Assembly: GCA_963734125.1 (NCBI GenBank)
Contig: CAVTGB010000032.1
Coordinates: 1 to 64,000, forward strand
Reading direction: 5' to 3'
Length of the DNA stretch: 64,000 bases
From: DATARH01 sp963734125
GTDB lineage: Bacteria; Pseudomonadota; Alphaproteobacteria; ATCC43930; CGMCC-115725
The notes under the pieces were generated by a model. The model made no database searches. It was not told the DNA's origin and saw only the letters and a program-made list of their open reading frames with translations. The first letter of the stretch is position 1. Each line of letters starts with the position of its first letter. Of this stretch, positions 17,227 to 26,870 are shown piece after piece. A program made the position numbers and the translations under genes.

Positions 17227-18477
17227 TTAATGCGACACCGCGGCGGCGGCGTGCTCGTCGACGAGCGCGCCTGAGGTGAAGCGGTCGAGCGCGAAGGGCT
17301 GGGCGAGCGGGTGCGGCTCGTCGCGCGCGATCGTATGGGCGAAGACATGCCCGGCGCCCGGCGTCGCCTTGAACCCGCCGGTGCCCCAACCGCCGTTCAG
17401 ATAAAGCCCTTCGACCGGCAGTTTGCCGATGATCGGGGATGCATCAGGTGCGACATCGACGATGCCGGCCCATTGGCGCAGCATGCGCAGGCGCGAGAAG
17501 ATCGGGAAGAGCTCGAGGAGCGCCGCCATCTGCCCCTCGATCACGTGGAACGAGCCGCGCTGGGCGTAGGAATTGTAGGCGTCGATGCCGGCGCCCATGA
17601 CCAGTTCGCCCTTGTCGCTCTGGCTGACATAGACATGCACCGCGCCCGACATGACGACGCAATCGAGGACCGGCTTCACCGGCTCCGACACCAGCGCCTG
17701 CAGCGGATGGCTCTGCAGCGGCAGGCGCAGCCCGGCCATCGCCGCCACGACCGAGTTATGCCCCGCAGCGCAGATCGCGACCTTCTCGGCATCGATCGCG
17801 CCGCGGCCGGTGTCGACCCCGACCACCCGCCCATCCGACGTGCGGATCGCTGTCACCTCGCAGTTCTCGATGATGTCGACGCCGCGCGCGTCGGCGGCGC
17901 GGGCGTAGCCCCAGGCGACCGCATCGTGGCGCGCCACCCCGCCACGCCGCTGCAACGTGGCGCCGAGCACCGGGTAGCGCGCGTCACCCGAAATGTTGAG
18001 GATCGGGCAGAACCGCCGGACCGCTTGCGCATCGAGCCATTCGGCGTCGATGCCCTGGAGGCGGTTGGCGTTCGCCCGGCGCCGCCCCTCGCGGATGTCC
18101 GCCTCGCTGTGCGCCAGGTTGAGGACGCCGCGCTGGCTCAGCATCACATTGAAATTGAGTTCGGCCGACAGGCCCTCCCACAGCTTCAACGAATGTTCAT
18201 AGATCGCCGCGCTCGCATCCCACAGATAATTGGAGCGGATGATCGTCGTGTTGCGCCCGGTGTTGCCGAGCCCGATCGCGCCTTTTTCGAGGACCGCGAC
18301 ATCGCTTATGCCGTGCTCCTTGGCCAGGTAGTAGGCGGTCGCCAGCCCGTGCCCGCCGCCGCCGATGATGACCACCTGATAGCGCGGCCGCGGCGCCGCC
18401 TTGCGCCACGCCGGCGCCCAGTGGCGGTGCCCGGTCAGCGCATGGCGCGCGAGGGCGAGGATCGAATAGCGCTGCAC
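17227..18477 (-). CDS. soxB: Sarcosine oxidase beta subunit family FAD-dependent oxidoreductase
   Basis: 416 residues. Heterotetrameric sarcosine oxidase demethylates sarcosine to glycine; beta carries the covalent FMN and non-covalent FAD. The N-terminus RYSILALARHALTGHRHWAP and the dinucleotide motif VVIIGGGGHGLATAYYLAKE followed by GNTGRNTTIIRSNYLWD are close to SoxB. The C-terminus LYLNGGWGTGGFKATPGAG is also typical. The alpha, gamma and delta genes are not beside it, so it may act alone on another N-methyl or amino substrate. Confidence 0.85.
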   Translation of the reverse strand: MQRYSILALARHALTGHRHWAPAWRKAAPRPRYQVVIIGGGGHGLATAYYLAKEHGISDVAVLEKGAIGLGNTGRNTTIIRSNYLWDASAAIYEHSLKLWEGLSAELNFNVMLSQRGVLNLAHSEADIREGRRRANANRLQGIDAEWLDAQAVRRFCPILNISGDARYPVLGATLQRRGGVARHDAVAWGYARAADARGVDIIENCEVTAIRTSDGRVVGVDTGRGAIDAEKVAICAAGHNSVVAAMAGLRLPLQSHPLQALVSEPVKPVLDCVVMSGAVHVYVSQSDKGELVMGAGIDAYNSYAQRGSFHVIEGQMAALLELFPIFSRLRMLRQWAGIVDVAPDASPIIGKLPVEGLYLNGGWGTGGFKATPGAGHVFAHTIARDEPHPLAQPFALDRFTSGALVDEHAAAAVSH

Positions 18478-18530
18478 AAAGGAAGGCTAGTGCCAGATGT
18501 CGCGTGCGCCAAGCCGTGCCTAACTTTCGC

Positions 18531-18615
18531 TCGTGGCCGGGCTTGGCCCGGCCATCCACGAGCGTCATAGTGCAGACGATCGGCTCGTGGATGCCCGGCC
18601 CAAGGCCGGGCACGA
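18531..18615. repeat. Pair of inverted GC-rich palindromes
   Basis: Two imperfect hairpins of about 33 bp face each other: CTCGTGGCCGGGCTTGGC and onward (18531-18563), and CTCGTGGATGCCCGGCCC and onward (18583-18615). Each unit is near the reverse complement of the other. They lie between the divergent soxB and aldolase genes and match the common alphaproteobacterial intergenic palindrome type. Confidence 0.6.
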
Positions 18616-18632
18616 ACGGTTTGGGGAAGTGC

Positions 18633-19682
18633 ATGATCGATTACCGCAGCGACAATACCGGGCGCGCCGCACCGGAGATCCTCAACGCCCTGGTGCGCGC
18701 CAACAGCGGGACGGCCCTCGGCTATGGCGCCGACGCGTGGACGGCGCGGCTGCAGGACCGGTTCAGCGAATTGTTCGAAACCCGGGTGCGGGTCTTTCCG
18801 GTGGCCACCGGCACCGCCGCCAACGCCCTCTCGCTCGCCGCGATCGCACCGTCGTGGGGCCTCGTCTATTGCAGCGAAGCGGCGCACATCAACACTTCCG
18901 AAGTCAACGCCGCCGGGTTTTTCGGTGGCGGGTTGAAGCTCGTGCCGGTCGCCGGCAATGACGGCCGGGTCGACCCCGAGGCGCTCGCCGCAACCCTCGC
19001 CGCGGTCCAGCCGGGCGCGATCCATCGCGGCCAGCCGGCGGCGGTCAGCCTGACCCAAGCGAGCGATCTGGGCGCCGTCTACCCGCTCGCCGAGATCCGC
19101 CGGGTCGGCGAGATCGCCAAATCGCGCGGGTTGAAGCTGCATATGGACGGGGCGCGCTTCGCCAACGCGCTGGCGCGGGTGGGGTGCAGTCCGGCGGAAA
19201 TGAGCTGGCGCGCCGGCGTCGACATCCTGTCGTTCGGCGCGACCAAGAACGGCGGAGCGTTGTGCGATGCGATCGTCGTCTTCGCGCCGGAACTCGCCGA
19301 CGGCCTTGCCGTCCAGCTGCGCCGCGCCGGCCAGGTGTGGTCGAAGATGCGCTTTGCCTCGGCGCAATTGGAGGCCTACATCGCGGACGGGCTGTGGCTC
19401 CGCCTCGCACAGGCGTCCAACGCCGCCGCGGCGCGCATCACCGTCGGGATTGCGGGCGTTCCGGGCCTCAGGCTGATCGCCCCGGTCGAAGCCAACGAAC
19501 TCTTCCTCGAAATGCCGGCCGGGGTGATGGATGCGCTCGAACAGGGCGGCTTCCAGTTCTATCGCCGCAGCCCGACGCTCGCTCGTTTCGTCTGCCGCTT
19601 CGATGTGACCGACGCCGAAGCTGACGCCCTCGTCGCCGCGCTGAAGCGCCATTGCGCCGCCCCGGCCCGCGCCGCCGAATAG
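18633..19682 (+). CDS. Threonine aldolase-like PLP enzyme (beta-eliminating lyase family)
   Basis: 349 residues from MIDYRSDNTGRAAPEIL. The fold-type I PLP signature LSFGATKNGGALCDAIVVF contains the Schiff-base lysine; LKLHMDGARFANALA carries the PLP-contacting Asp and Arg. Low-specificity L-threonine aldolases cleave threonine or allo-threonine to glycine and acetaldehyde. The upstream in-frame extension from 18504 is made of palindrome sequence and is not part of the protein. SoxB, also glycine-producing, is divergently placed; a shared role in glycine metabolism is only an inference. Confidence 0.85.
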   Translation: MIDYRSDNTGRAAPEILNALVRANSGTALGYGADAWTARLQDRFSELFETRVRVFPVATGTAANALSLAAIAPSWGLVYCSEAAHINTSEVNAAGFFGGGLKLVPVAGNDGRVDPEALAATLAAVQPGAIHRGQPAAVSLTQASDLGAVYPLAEIRRVGEIAKSRGLKLHMDGARFANALARVGCSPAEMSWRAGVDILSFGATKNGGALCDAIVVFAPELADGLAVQLRRAGQVWSKMRFASAQLEAYIADGLWLRLAQASNAAAARITVGIAGVPGLRLIAPVEANELFLEMPAGVMDALEQGGFQFYRRSPTLARFVCRFDVTDAEADALVAALKRHCAAPARAAE

Positions 19683-19775
19683 CGCAGAGCCGACCCACGC
19701 CCCCGAGGCTTGCGCGCACCGACGTTTCGCCGAAGGATGCGGCCTTGGTTTGGAACAGTAGCGAGGTGTCCCGAC

Positions 19776-21905
19776 ATGCCCGCACCGCACCCCCTGACGC
19801 CGCTCCTCGCCCCCGCTTCGGTCGCGATCTTCGGCGCCTCCAACGATCCGACCCGTATCAGCGGCCGCTCGCTGCGGTATTACCGCGAGGCCGGCTACCA
19901 GGGCGCGCTCTATCCGATCAACCCGACCCGCGACATGGTGCAGGGCCTCAGGGCCTACCCCGATATCGCCGCGGTGCCGGGACCGGTGGAGTGTGCGGTC
20001 ATCGCGGTGCCGGCCAATCTGGCGATCGAGGCGATGGAGGCCTGCGTCACCAAGAGCGTGAAGGCGGTCGTCATGTTCACCGCCGGGTTTGCCGAAACCG
20101 GACCCAAGGGCCGCGTGATGCAGGAGCGCATCATCGAGATCGCGCAGAGCGGCGGGATCAGGCTGTGCGGACCCAACTGCCTCGGCCTCTTCAACATGCG
20201 GATCGGCCACACGCCAACCTTCAGTTCGTTCCTCGAGGAGGGTCCGACCCCAGCCGGCCCCCTCGGGATGGTCACGCAGTCGGGCGCGTTCGGGACGCAT
20301 CTCTTGGCGCTGACCGCGCGGCGCGGCATCTCGGTCGGCGTCTGGCTCTCGACCGGCAACGAAGCCGATGTGTCGGTCGCCGACGGCATCTCGTTCCTCG
20401 CCGACGACCCCGAGACGACGGCGATCGCCTGCTATGTCGAAGCGATCAAGGATGGTGCCCTGTTTGCCGAGGCGGTCTCCCGCGCCCGCGCCAACGGAAA
20501 GCCGGTCATCGCGATGAAGGTCGGCGGCTCGACAATCGGCGCCGCCGCGGCGGCCTCGCACACAGCGTCGCTCGCCGGCAGCGACGCGGTCTATGACGCC
20601 GCCTTACGCCAGCTCGGCGTCGAGCGCGCCAAAACCCCCGAGGATCTGGTCAATATCGCCTATGCCTGCACTCGTGGGCGGCTGCCGAGTTCGCGGCGCC
20701 TCGCGGTGATGACGATGTCGGGCGGCGCCGGCGTGTTGATGGCGGACGCCGCCGAAGAGGGCGGGCTCGAACTGACCCCACTCGCTGAAGCGTCGCAAAA
20801 TGAGGTGATCGGCTGGGTGCCGTTCGCTGCCGCGCGCAACCCGGTCGATGTCACCGCACAGGTGTTGAACGACCCCTCGATCCTCGACAAATCCTTTGAC
20901 CTCTTGTTCGGCAAGGAGAATTTTCCGGCGATGGTCGCCTTCTTCACGACCTGGGCGTCGTCCCCGCAGATGGCCGAGCCGCTGTTCCAGGCGGTAAGCT
21001 CCGCGGCGGCGCGCTATCCCGACCGCTATTTCGCCTTGTCGGCGATCGCCAGCCCGGAGATGCAGCGCCGCTACGAGGCGGCCGGAGTGGGGCTGTTCGA
21101 GGATCCGTGGCGCGCGGTCGCCTCGGTCGCCGCGGCGATGCGCTGCGCCGAGCGGTTGAGGACGCCGCCCTTGCCGGTGCCGCCGGTGCCGCAGAACCTG
21201 CCGCCCCTGCCGAAGGGCGCGATCGCCGAGCACGAGGCAAAGCGCATCCTGGCTGCGGCCGGCGTGCCGGTGCTCGATGAGCGGCTGGTGATCGACGCCG
21301 GCGAGGCTGCGACCATAGCGGCCCGGATTGGCGAGCGTCTGGTGCTCAAGATCGTCTCGCCGCAGATCACCCACAAGACCGAGGTTGGCGGCGTCATGCT
21401 CGACGTGCCCGCCGCGGAGGCGGGCGCCGCCTACGACCGCCTGGTCGAGCGGGTCCGGGCGCGGGCGCCGGACGCGACGATCGAGGGCGTCCTCATGTCG
21501 CCAATGGTCAAGGGCGGGGTCGAGATGATCCTCGGGGTGCAGAACGATGCGGTGTTCGGCCCGGTCGTCCTGCTCGGGCTCGGCGGCATCTTTGTCGAGG
21601 TATTGCGCGACGTGACCTTTCGCATCGCCCCGTTCGGGGTCGAGGAGGCGCACCGCATGATCGCCGAATTGCGCGGCGCGTCGATCCTCGAGGGCGCGCG
21701 CGGCCAGCCGCCCTCTGATCTGGATGCGCTCGCCGCCGCGCTGTCGCGTCTGTCGCTGTTCGCGGCCGCCAAGCGCGCCGAGTTCACCAGTATCGACATC
21801 AACCCGCTCTTGGTGCGCGCGAAGGGCGAAGGCGCTGCGGCGCTCGACGCCTTGATCCTGACCTCCGACACGGCCGCCGGCGCCGGCGCCGACACGCAAT
21901 TCTAA
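19776..21905 (+). CDS. NDP-forming acyl-CoA synthetase (fused alpha-beta, ATP-grasp)
   Basis: 709 residues. N-terminal CoA-binding domain (APASVAIFGASNDPTRISGR), succinyl-CoA ligase-like domains with the catalytic-His region (AAAAASHTASLAGSDAVYDA) and a C-terminal ATP-grasp domain (AKRILAAAGVPVLDERLVID, HKTEVGGVMLDV). The family makes acyl-CoA from a carboxylate with ATP to ADP, or the reverse for ATP synthesis. ATG 19776 is preferred since the preceding residues are not family-like. Substrate could be acetate, an aryl acid or another short acid. Confidence 0.88.
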   Translation: MPAPHPLTPLLAPASVAIFGASNDPTRISGRSLRYYREAGYQGALYPINPTRDMVQGLRAYPDIAAVPGPVECAVIAVPANLAIEAMEACVTKSVKAVVMFTAGFAETGPKGRVMQERIIEIAQSGGIRLCGPNCLGLFNMRIGHTPTFSSFLEEGPTPAGPLGMVTQSGAFGTHLLALTARRGISVGVWLSTGNEADVSVADGISFLADDPETTAIACYVEAIKDGALFAEAVSRARANGKPVIAMKVGGSTIGAAAAASHTASLAGSDAVYDAALRQLGVERAKTPEDLVNIAYACTRGRLPSSRRLAVMTMSGGAGVLMADAAEEGGLELTPLAEASQNEVIGWVPFAAARNPVDVTAQVLNDPSILDKSFDLLFGKENFPAMVAFFTTWASSPQMAEPLFQAVSSAAARYPDRYFALSAIASPEMQRRYEAAGVGLFEDPWRAVASVAAAMRCAERLRTPPLPVPPVPQNLPPLPKGAIAEHEAKRILAAAGVPVLDERLVIDAGEAATIAARIGERLVLKIVSPQITHKTEVGGVMLDVPAAEAGAAYDRLVERVRARAPDATIEGVLMSPMVKGGVEMILGVQNDAVFGPVVLLGLGGIFVEVLRDVTFRIAPFGVEEAHRMIAELRGASILEGARGQPPSDLDALAAALSRLSLFAAAKRAEFTSIDINPLLVRAKGEGAAALDALILTSDTAAGAGADTQF

Positions 21906-21963
21906 CGAAAATTTAACGAAGTTCTCCTAAAACCCGCGCTCCCGAATTGGCGAGGACCACGAG

Positions 21964-23449
21964 TTGCACGTTTTGTACGGCTGGTTACGTTCGGCGGATC
22001 GGCGCGGCGCGCGGGATGGCGCGGCGGCGCGCGGGCTCGCGGGCCTGCGCGGTTGCCTGCGCTTGCAGCACATAACCGCCGCAGTGTGCGCGCTCGCGGT
22101 GATCGCCTACAGCGCGAGCGCGTTTGTGCCCGTGGCGAATGGCCACCGCGACCTGCTGATCGCGGTGATCTCCGGCAGTCTCGGATGGCTGATGCTCGCC
22201 TCGCTCAGCCGCCAGCAGCACGCGGTGCAGGAGCGGCGCGTGCGCGAGCAGCAGCTTGCCGGACAGAGCGCGCTGTTGCAGAGCACACTTGAAAACATGG
22301 GCGAGGGTCTCAGCGTCTTTGATCGCCAGGGCCGGCTAGTCGCGTGGAACAGTCGGTTCGCCAGGCTGCTGACACTTCCGGTCGACCTGGCATCGGTCAC
22401 CCTCCAGGAAGTGCTGACGGGACAGCTGCGGCGCGGCGATTTCGGCCCGGTCGACGACCCCGAGCGAGAGGTGCGCAAGCGGATCGAGGTGTTCTATCGC
22501 GACCTGCCGACGGTCGATCGAGCGCACCACCGCAACCGGCGGGATCGTGCAGATCCGCCGCCGCGCGATGCCCGACGGCGCCGTCGTTTCGCTCTATTCG
22601 GATGTCACCGAGCGCAAGGCCAGCGAAGAACAGATGGCGCAGGCCCTCGCACAGGCCGAGCTCGCCAACCAGGCCAAGAGCGATTTCCTCGCCAACATGA
22701 GCCATGAGCTGCGCACGCCATTGAATGCGATCATCGGCTTTTCCGAGGCGATTTCGAGCGAGATGTTAGGACCGATCCTCGACAGGAAGCAGCTGGAATA
22801 CATTAGGGACATTCATTCGAGCGGGCTGCTCCTCTTGTCGATCATCAACGATGTTCTCGACATGTCGAAAATCGAGGCCGGTAAGCTGGAGTTGGCGCGC
22901 GAGCGGGTCCTGCTGCAGCCGGTGATCCGGGACGCGGTTCGCATGGTCAGCGAGCGGGCGCGCACCCACAATCTCACCCTGGTCACCCGGGTGCCCGACG
23001 ACGAGATTTCAGCGTGGGGCGATGAGCGGGCGATCAAGCAGATTATGCTCAACCTGTTGTCGAACGCGGTCAAATTCTCTCATGACGGCGGCCAAGTCGA
23101 TATTCGCGCCTCGCTGGACGGTGCCGGAGACCTGGTGCTCGAAGTCGAGGATCACGGCATCGGCATGGCCGAGAGCGAGATCGATCGTGCCTTCGAGCCC
23201 TTCGGACAGGCCAAACCGGCGGTGACGAGGACCCACGGCGGCACCGGGCTCGGCCTGCCGATCGCCAAGGGGCTGACCGACGCCCACGGTGGCACGCTGG
23301 TGGTCAAAAGCAGCCCGGGTCGAGGCACGCTGGTTCGCATCGTGCTGCCGCAGCAATCAAACGCGCCCGATGCGGTTCCCGCGGCCGCCATTCAAGACGT
23401 GGCCAGGGGCCTCTTCGACCCCTCCAGCGCCGAGCGCGCGGTGGTATGA
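21964..23449 (+). pseudogene. PAS-domain sensor histidine kinase, one frameshift
   Basis: Two N-terminal membrane segments (ITAAVCALAVIAYSASAFV and LLIAVISGSLGWLMLASLS) precede a coiled linker and a PAS_7-type domain (LLQSTLENMGEGLSVFDRQG). Near 22518 the frame shifts by one base and continues IERTTATGGIVQIRRRAM, the end of the PAS domain. The kinase core follows: H-box DFLANMSHELRTPLNAIIGF, N-box LLSNAVKFSHDG, G1 VEDHGIGMA and G2 HGGTGLGLPIAKGL. The start is TTG 21964. No response regulator is adjacent. Repaired length is about 495 residues. Confidence 0.85.
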
Positions 23450-23510
23450 GGTCTGCCGGTCGGCACGCCCGAAGGCTTCGGCACCGGCGATAGCGCGGGT
23501 GCGTCCTCGC

Positions 23511-24995
23511 CTACTCGACGCCAGGCGACACACCCACCGGCGCGGCCTTCTCGGCGCGGCTGGCGCGAAACAGCAGAATGCCGGGTGTCACGACAACAGC
23601 GGCGATCGCCATCACCCTGAAGCTGGCGGCGTAGGCTTGCAGCGTCGAGCCAGCCATAAGCCGAGCCGACGGCGGGACGCCCGACACCGCGGCCGCCGTG
23701 GCCAGACCGGCCAGATGCGTCGAGATTTTCGCCTGCAGAACCGCGGTCATCAGCGCGACCCCGCTGGCGCAGCCGAGCTGGCGAAGTAGCGAATATAAAC
23801 CGGCCGCATCGGTGCGCATCTCGATCGGCAGCGTCGCAAAGGCGTAGGTGCTGAGCGGCGTGAACATCATCCCGGCGCCGATCGCCTGGATCGTGCTCCC
23901 GGCGACCAGCCAGCCGAGTTCATCGGGCGGCCGAATCGCAGAAAGGATCACCAGACCCCCCGTCATGAGGCCCCAGCCGATCGCCAGCAGCACGCGGAAG
24001 TCGATGCGGCCGATCAGGCGGCCGACCATCAGCATCATCAGCATCATCAAGACCGCGCGCGGCACGATCGTCGCACCGGCCAGGGTCGCGTCATAGCCCA
24101 GCGGGCCTTCGGCCAGGGCCGGAATGAAAACCAGGCTGGTGAACAGCAGCGCGCTGGTCATGAAATTGAAGAAAGCCGCGGCGGCAAATCCCAGGTTCCG
24201 CAGTACGTCGCCGCGGATGATCGCCAAACCGGAATTTCCTGACCGCAATAGCATGCCGCCCGCCGCGCAGACGGCGATCAAGGCCTCGGCGATCAGTTCG
24301 GGTGAGTGGAGCCAGGACTGGCCGACGCCGCGCTGCAGCGCCAATTGCATCGCTCCAATCCCGGTTACCAGGAGGAGAATGCCGATGGTGTCGGTCGGCT
24401 GGCGATCGGTGGGCTCGGCCCCGGGCAGGATGCGCGACATCCCCCACAGCGCCAGAATGCCGAGCGGCAGACTGATCGCGAATGCCCAGCGCCACGAAGC
24501 AAGATCGGTAATCACGCCGCCGAAGAGGGGGCCGGCGATCGGGCCGACCATGGTCGTCGCGCCCCAGATCCCCAGCATCCGGCCATGGCGCTCCTGCGGA
24601 TAGAGGTCGAGCAGGATCGCTTGTGTCATCGGGTGGATCACTCCGCCGGCGGCGCCCTGGACAAGGCGAAAGACGATGAGCGCCGGGAGCGAGGGGGCGA
24701 GTGCGCAGCTCAGCGAGGCGATCACAAAGATGGCGATAGCGGCGATGAAGAGATGCCGCGCCCCGTAGCGCCGCCGCAGCCAGCCGGTCAGCGGGGCCAA
24801 TACCGCAGTGGCGCAAAGGTAACTCGTCATCACCCAGGCCCCGAGCACCACCCCGCCGCCGAGATCGCGCTCCAGCTGGGGCAGCGCGACATTGACGATC
24901 GTCGCATCGGCAGCCTGCATGCCCGTCGCGACCATCAATGCGATCGTGCCCAGTCGCCGATCCGCCAGCGAAATCGCGGGTGCCCCTAGCGCCAT
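23511..24995 (-). CDS. DHA2-family MFS drug/proton antiporter (EmrB/QacA type)
   Basis: About 494 residues with 14 predicted membrane spans. Motif A-like LTGWLRRRYGARHLFIAAIA, motif C-like ATTMVGPIAGPLFGGVITD and the TMD1 signature QAADATIVNVALPQLERDL identify a DHA2 exporter. ATG 24995 has a GGGGA sequence in the right place; the in-frame ATG at 25061 has none. No membrane-fusion partner (EmrA) is next to it. The C-terminus ends close to the preceding kinase gene. Confidence 0.88.
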   Translation of the reverse strand: MALGAPAISLADRRLGTIALMVATGMQAADATIVNVALPQLERDLGGGVVLGAWVMTSYLCATAVLAPLTGWLRRRYGARHLFIAAIAIFVIASLSCALAPSLPALIVFRLVQGAAGGVIHPMTQAILLDLYPQERHGRMLGIWGATTMVGPIAGPLFGGVITDLASWRWAFAISLPLGILALWGMSRILPGAEPTDRQPTDTIGILLLVTGIGAMQLALQRGVGQSWLHSPELIAEALIAVCAAGGMLLRSGNSGLAIIRGDVLRNLGFAAAAFFNFMTSALLFTSLVFIPALAEGPLGYDATLAGATIVPRAVLMMLMMLMVGRLIGRIDFRVLLAIGWGLMTGGLVILSAIRPPDELGWLVAGSTIQAIGAGMMFTPLSTYAFATLPIEMRTDAAGLYSLLRQLGCASGVALMTAVLQAKISTHLAGLATAAAVSGVPPSARLMAGSTLQAYAASFRVMAIAAVVVTPGILLFRASRAEKAAPVGVSPGVE

Positions 24996-25163
24996 CGACG
25001 CGTCCCCATTCGGCTCGGTCTTGTCGTTCCGCCTGATTTTGACGGCAATCTTCACCACCATCTTAACGCGTGCGCGGGCGATTCATCTTCTCTTTACGAT
25101 CGGCGCCTAGGATGCGCGATCCCGCCCCAGTTCCACTGGGGCGGCAGCGGAACGGAGGTTCTG

Positions 25164-26090
25164 GTGCAGCGGCTGACAATGCTGGTTACCCCCGAAGGCC
25201 AATGGGTATTTCCTAACACGGACGAATTTTACGACGCATTGGGCGATCCCAATCCGGATTACGACGCGATCGCCTTTGCCGTGAAAAACCTCGGCTTCAT
25301 CAGGTTTGAGGTCATCGAGAAATCGATCATCGAAATCGAACTGCATCCCCGCAACGTCGAACTCCCGGCCTTGCTGGCCGTCCAGCAACAGCTGCTGTCA
25401 TCGGACATCAATCTGTTTCGCATCAAATATTTCGATGAAACGTGGCGATCGGAAATTTCCTCAACGGCAGAACATGCCGTTGAACGTTTGTCACAACTGG
25501 CGGCGCCGCCGTTCATACCGCCCCAGAGCGGGCGCTTCCTGGTCGAGCCGAAAGACTGCAACACCCTGTTCGACAGCGAGGACTGTCCATTTCGGCCGCT
25601 GGCTCAAAAATGGCGAATGTCATTCGGCCACTTCGATCCGAGCGTGATTTCGCTCGCGGTCAATCATCAGCTGATATCGCGGATGATGATCGTCGGGATC
25701 AAGCCCCGCGAAAGCGAACCGAGGTTCCGGTTCATCGGGCACGAGCACCTCTGGCTCGGCGGCAACTACTACGTCAGCGCTCTCGGTGAAAAGGTCCAGA
25801 ATCAGCCGGACAAGGAATACGGTGAGTGGGTTAACGAGTTTTACAAATCGATTGCCGCGACGCGTCAACCCCGGTTTGATCTGGTGACTGCCTCGTTGCA
25901 ATACCAGAACGAGCCCGGGGCGCCGCGGCGCACGATCACCTACGAACGCGTGCTGCTGCCTTGGAAGACAGCCTCGGACGAGGTCTTCATCACACTGTGC
26001 TCGAGGAATGCTCCGGCCGGTAACCGCATGGTCTCCGAACCCGCATCCGTCAACATCTCGGAGCCCAGGAAATCGGCGAGGTCGTCATAA
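25164..26090 (+). CDS. Unknown protein, C-terminal half resembling a PAS_5-type sensor domain
   Basis: 308 residues from a GTG with GGAGG five bases upstream. The N-terminal ~100 residues (MLVTPEGQWVFPNTDEFYDA) are not recognised. The region from about 140 (CPFRPLAQKWRMSFGHFDPS) to the end contains FRFIGHEHLWLGGNYYVSAL and YERVLLPWKTASDEVFITLC, the spacing and final motif of alphaproteobacterial PAS_5 proteins. No transmitter domain is attached. The last 151 bp overlap the convergent gene on the other strand. Family assignment is moderate; no function is claimed. Confidence 0.6.
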   Translation: MQRLTMLVTPEGQWVFPNTDEFYDALGDPNPDYDAIAFAVKNLGFIRFEVIEKSIIEIELHPRNVELPALLAVQQQLLSSDINLFRIKYFDETWRSEISSTAEHAVERLSQLAAPPFIPPQSGRFLVEPKDCNTLFDSEDCPFRPLAQKWRMSFGHFDPSVISLAVNHQLISRMMIVGIKPRESEPRFRFIGHEHLWLGGNYYVSALGEKVQNQPDKEYGEWVNEFYKSIAATRQPRFDLVTASLQYQNEPGAPRRTITYERVLLPWKTASDEVFITLCSRNAPAGNRMVSEPASVNISEPRKSARSS

Positions 26091-26791
26091 ATCTCGGCAA
26101 CCGGGGTATACACGAGCGCGACTTCCAGATCGCCCCACGGTGATTGCGGGTAGAAGATACTGTAGCTGATATGCTTCGATCCGTAGCCCGCCGCGATCCC
26201 CTTGCGAACCAGCGGCGGCTTCACATAACCGATCACCCAATCAATCGGCCATCGCGCGGTCCCATACGACTTTAACAGGCGCGGCATCAGGTGCGACAGC
26301 TGCTTGCCGCGCCAATCCGGCCGAACCCACGCGGCACCGCCGTTCCCGACCACGCCGGTAATCGACTTGGCGGCGTCGGCGGTAACCTGGCACGGCCCGC
26401 CGGTATCCCGGCCGTAGAACATCGCATGGGCCTGTTCTTCCAAATTCGTATCGCGCCAGTCATAGACGTGGAGCGCATGGGTGGTGACGATTTCGCCGTG
26501 CTCGTCGTAGCCCGCGATCCAGAATGCATTCTCGGGCGTCAGATCGTCGTATTCGGGATTGAACGCGTTCAACAGCCGGTACCAGTTGCCGCGTAGGGTC
26601 TCCTGGCGGTTCAGGTAGAGCAACTCGTCAAAATCGGTTCGCAACCGCAGTTCGAGCCCCATTCGCCGGGCTTTCTTGTCGCCCTCAAGCACGAAGCGCG
26701 CCAGCAACGCCGCCGGACCATGCTTGATCGTCAGCGCGTCAGGCAGACGTAGGTTGTTGTCGGGAATGATGTTGGGATAATCGAGGGTCAT
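25940..26791 (-). CDS. Unknown protein, possibly GNAT-like N-acyltransferase
   Basis: About 283 residues from MTLDYPNIIPDNNLRLPDAL. A central block, FWIAGYDEHGEIVTTHALHV then VVGNGGAAWVRPDWRGKQLS, resembles strands and the acyl-CoA-binding turn of the GNAT fold (residue pattern R-x-x-x-G-x). IDWVIGYVKPPLVRKGIAAG follows. No signal peptide or membrane segment. It converges on, and overlaps by 151 bp, the PAS_5-like gene, and a tandem GATCGTTAC repeat lies in its upstream region. Function not assignable. Confidence 0.55.
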   Translation of the reverse strand: MTLDYPNIIPDNNLRLPDALTIKHGPAALLARFVLEGDKKARRMGLELRLRTDFDELLYLNRQETLRGNWYRLLNAFNPEYDDLTPENAFWIAGYDEHGEIVTTHALHVYDWRDTNLEEQAHAMFYGRDTGGPCQVTADAAKSITGVVGNGGAAWVRPDWRGKQLSHLMPRLLKSYGTARWPIDWVIGYVKPPLVRKGIAAGYGSKHISYSIFYPQSPWGDLEVALVYTPVAEIYDDLADFLGSEMLTDAGSETMRLPAGAFLEHSVMKTSSEAVFQGSSTRS

Positions 26792-26851
26792 GGTGTGCAC
26801 CCGGGGGGCGGCCGCCGTCGGGGAGGGGGACGACCGCATTAATGGTTAATA

Positions 26852-26870
26852 GATCGTTACCGATCGTTAC
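26852..26870. repeat. Tandem GATCGTTAC repeat in an AT-rich promoter region
   Basis: Two copies of GATCGTTAC (26852-26860 and 26862-26870), one helical turn apart, followed by TTCGTTAACG. It lies 60-80 bp upstream of the GNAT-like gene start (minus strand) in the most AT-rich local stretch, so a regulator site is possible. Confidence 0.35.

Noticed and set aside
17227..18477. Complete sarcosine oxidase operon
   Set aside because: Only the beta subunit is present; flanking genes are a binding protein and an aldolase-like enzyme.
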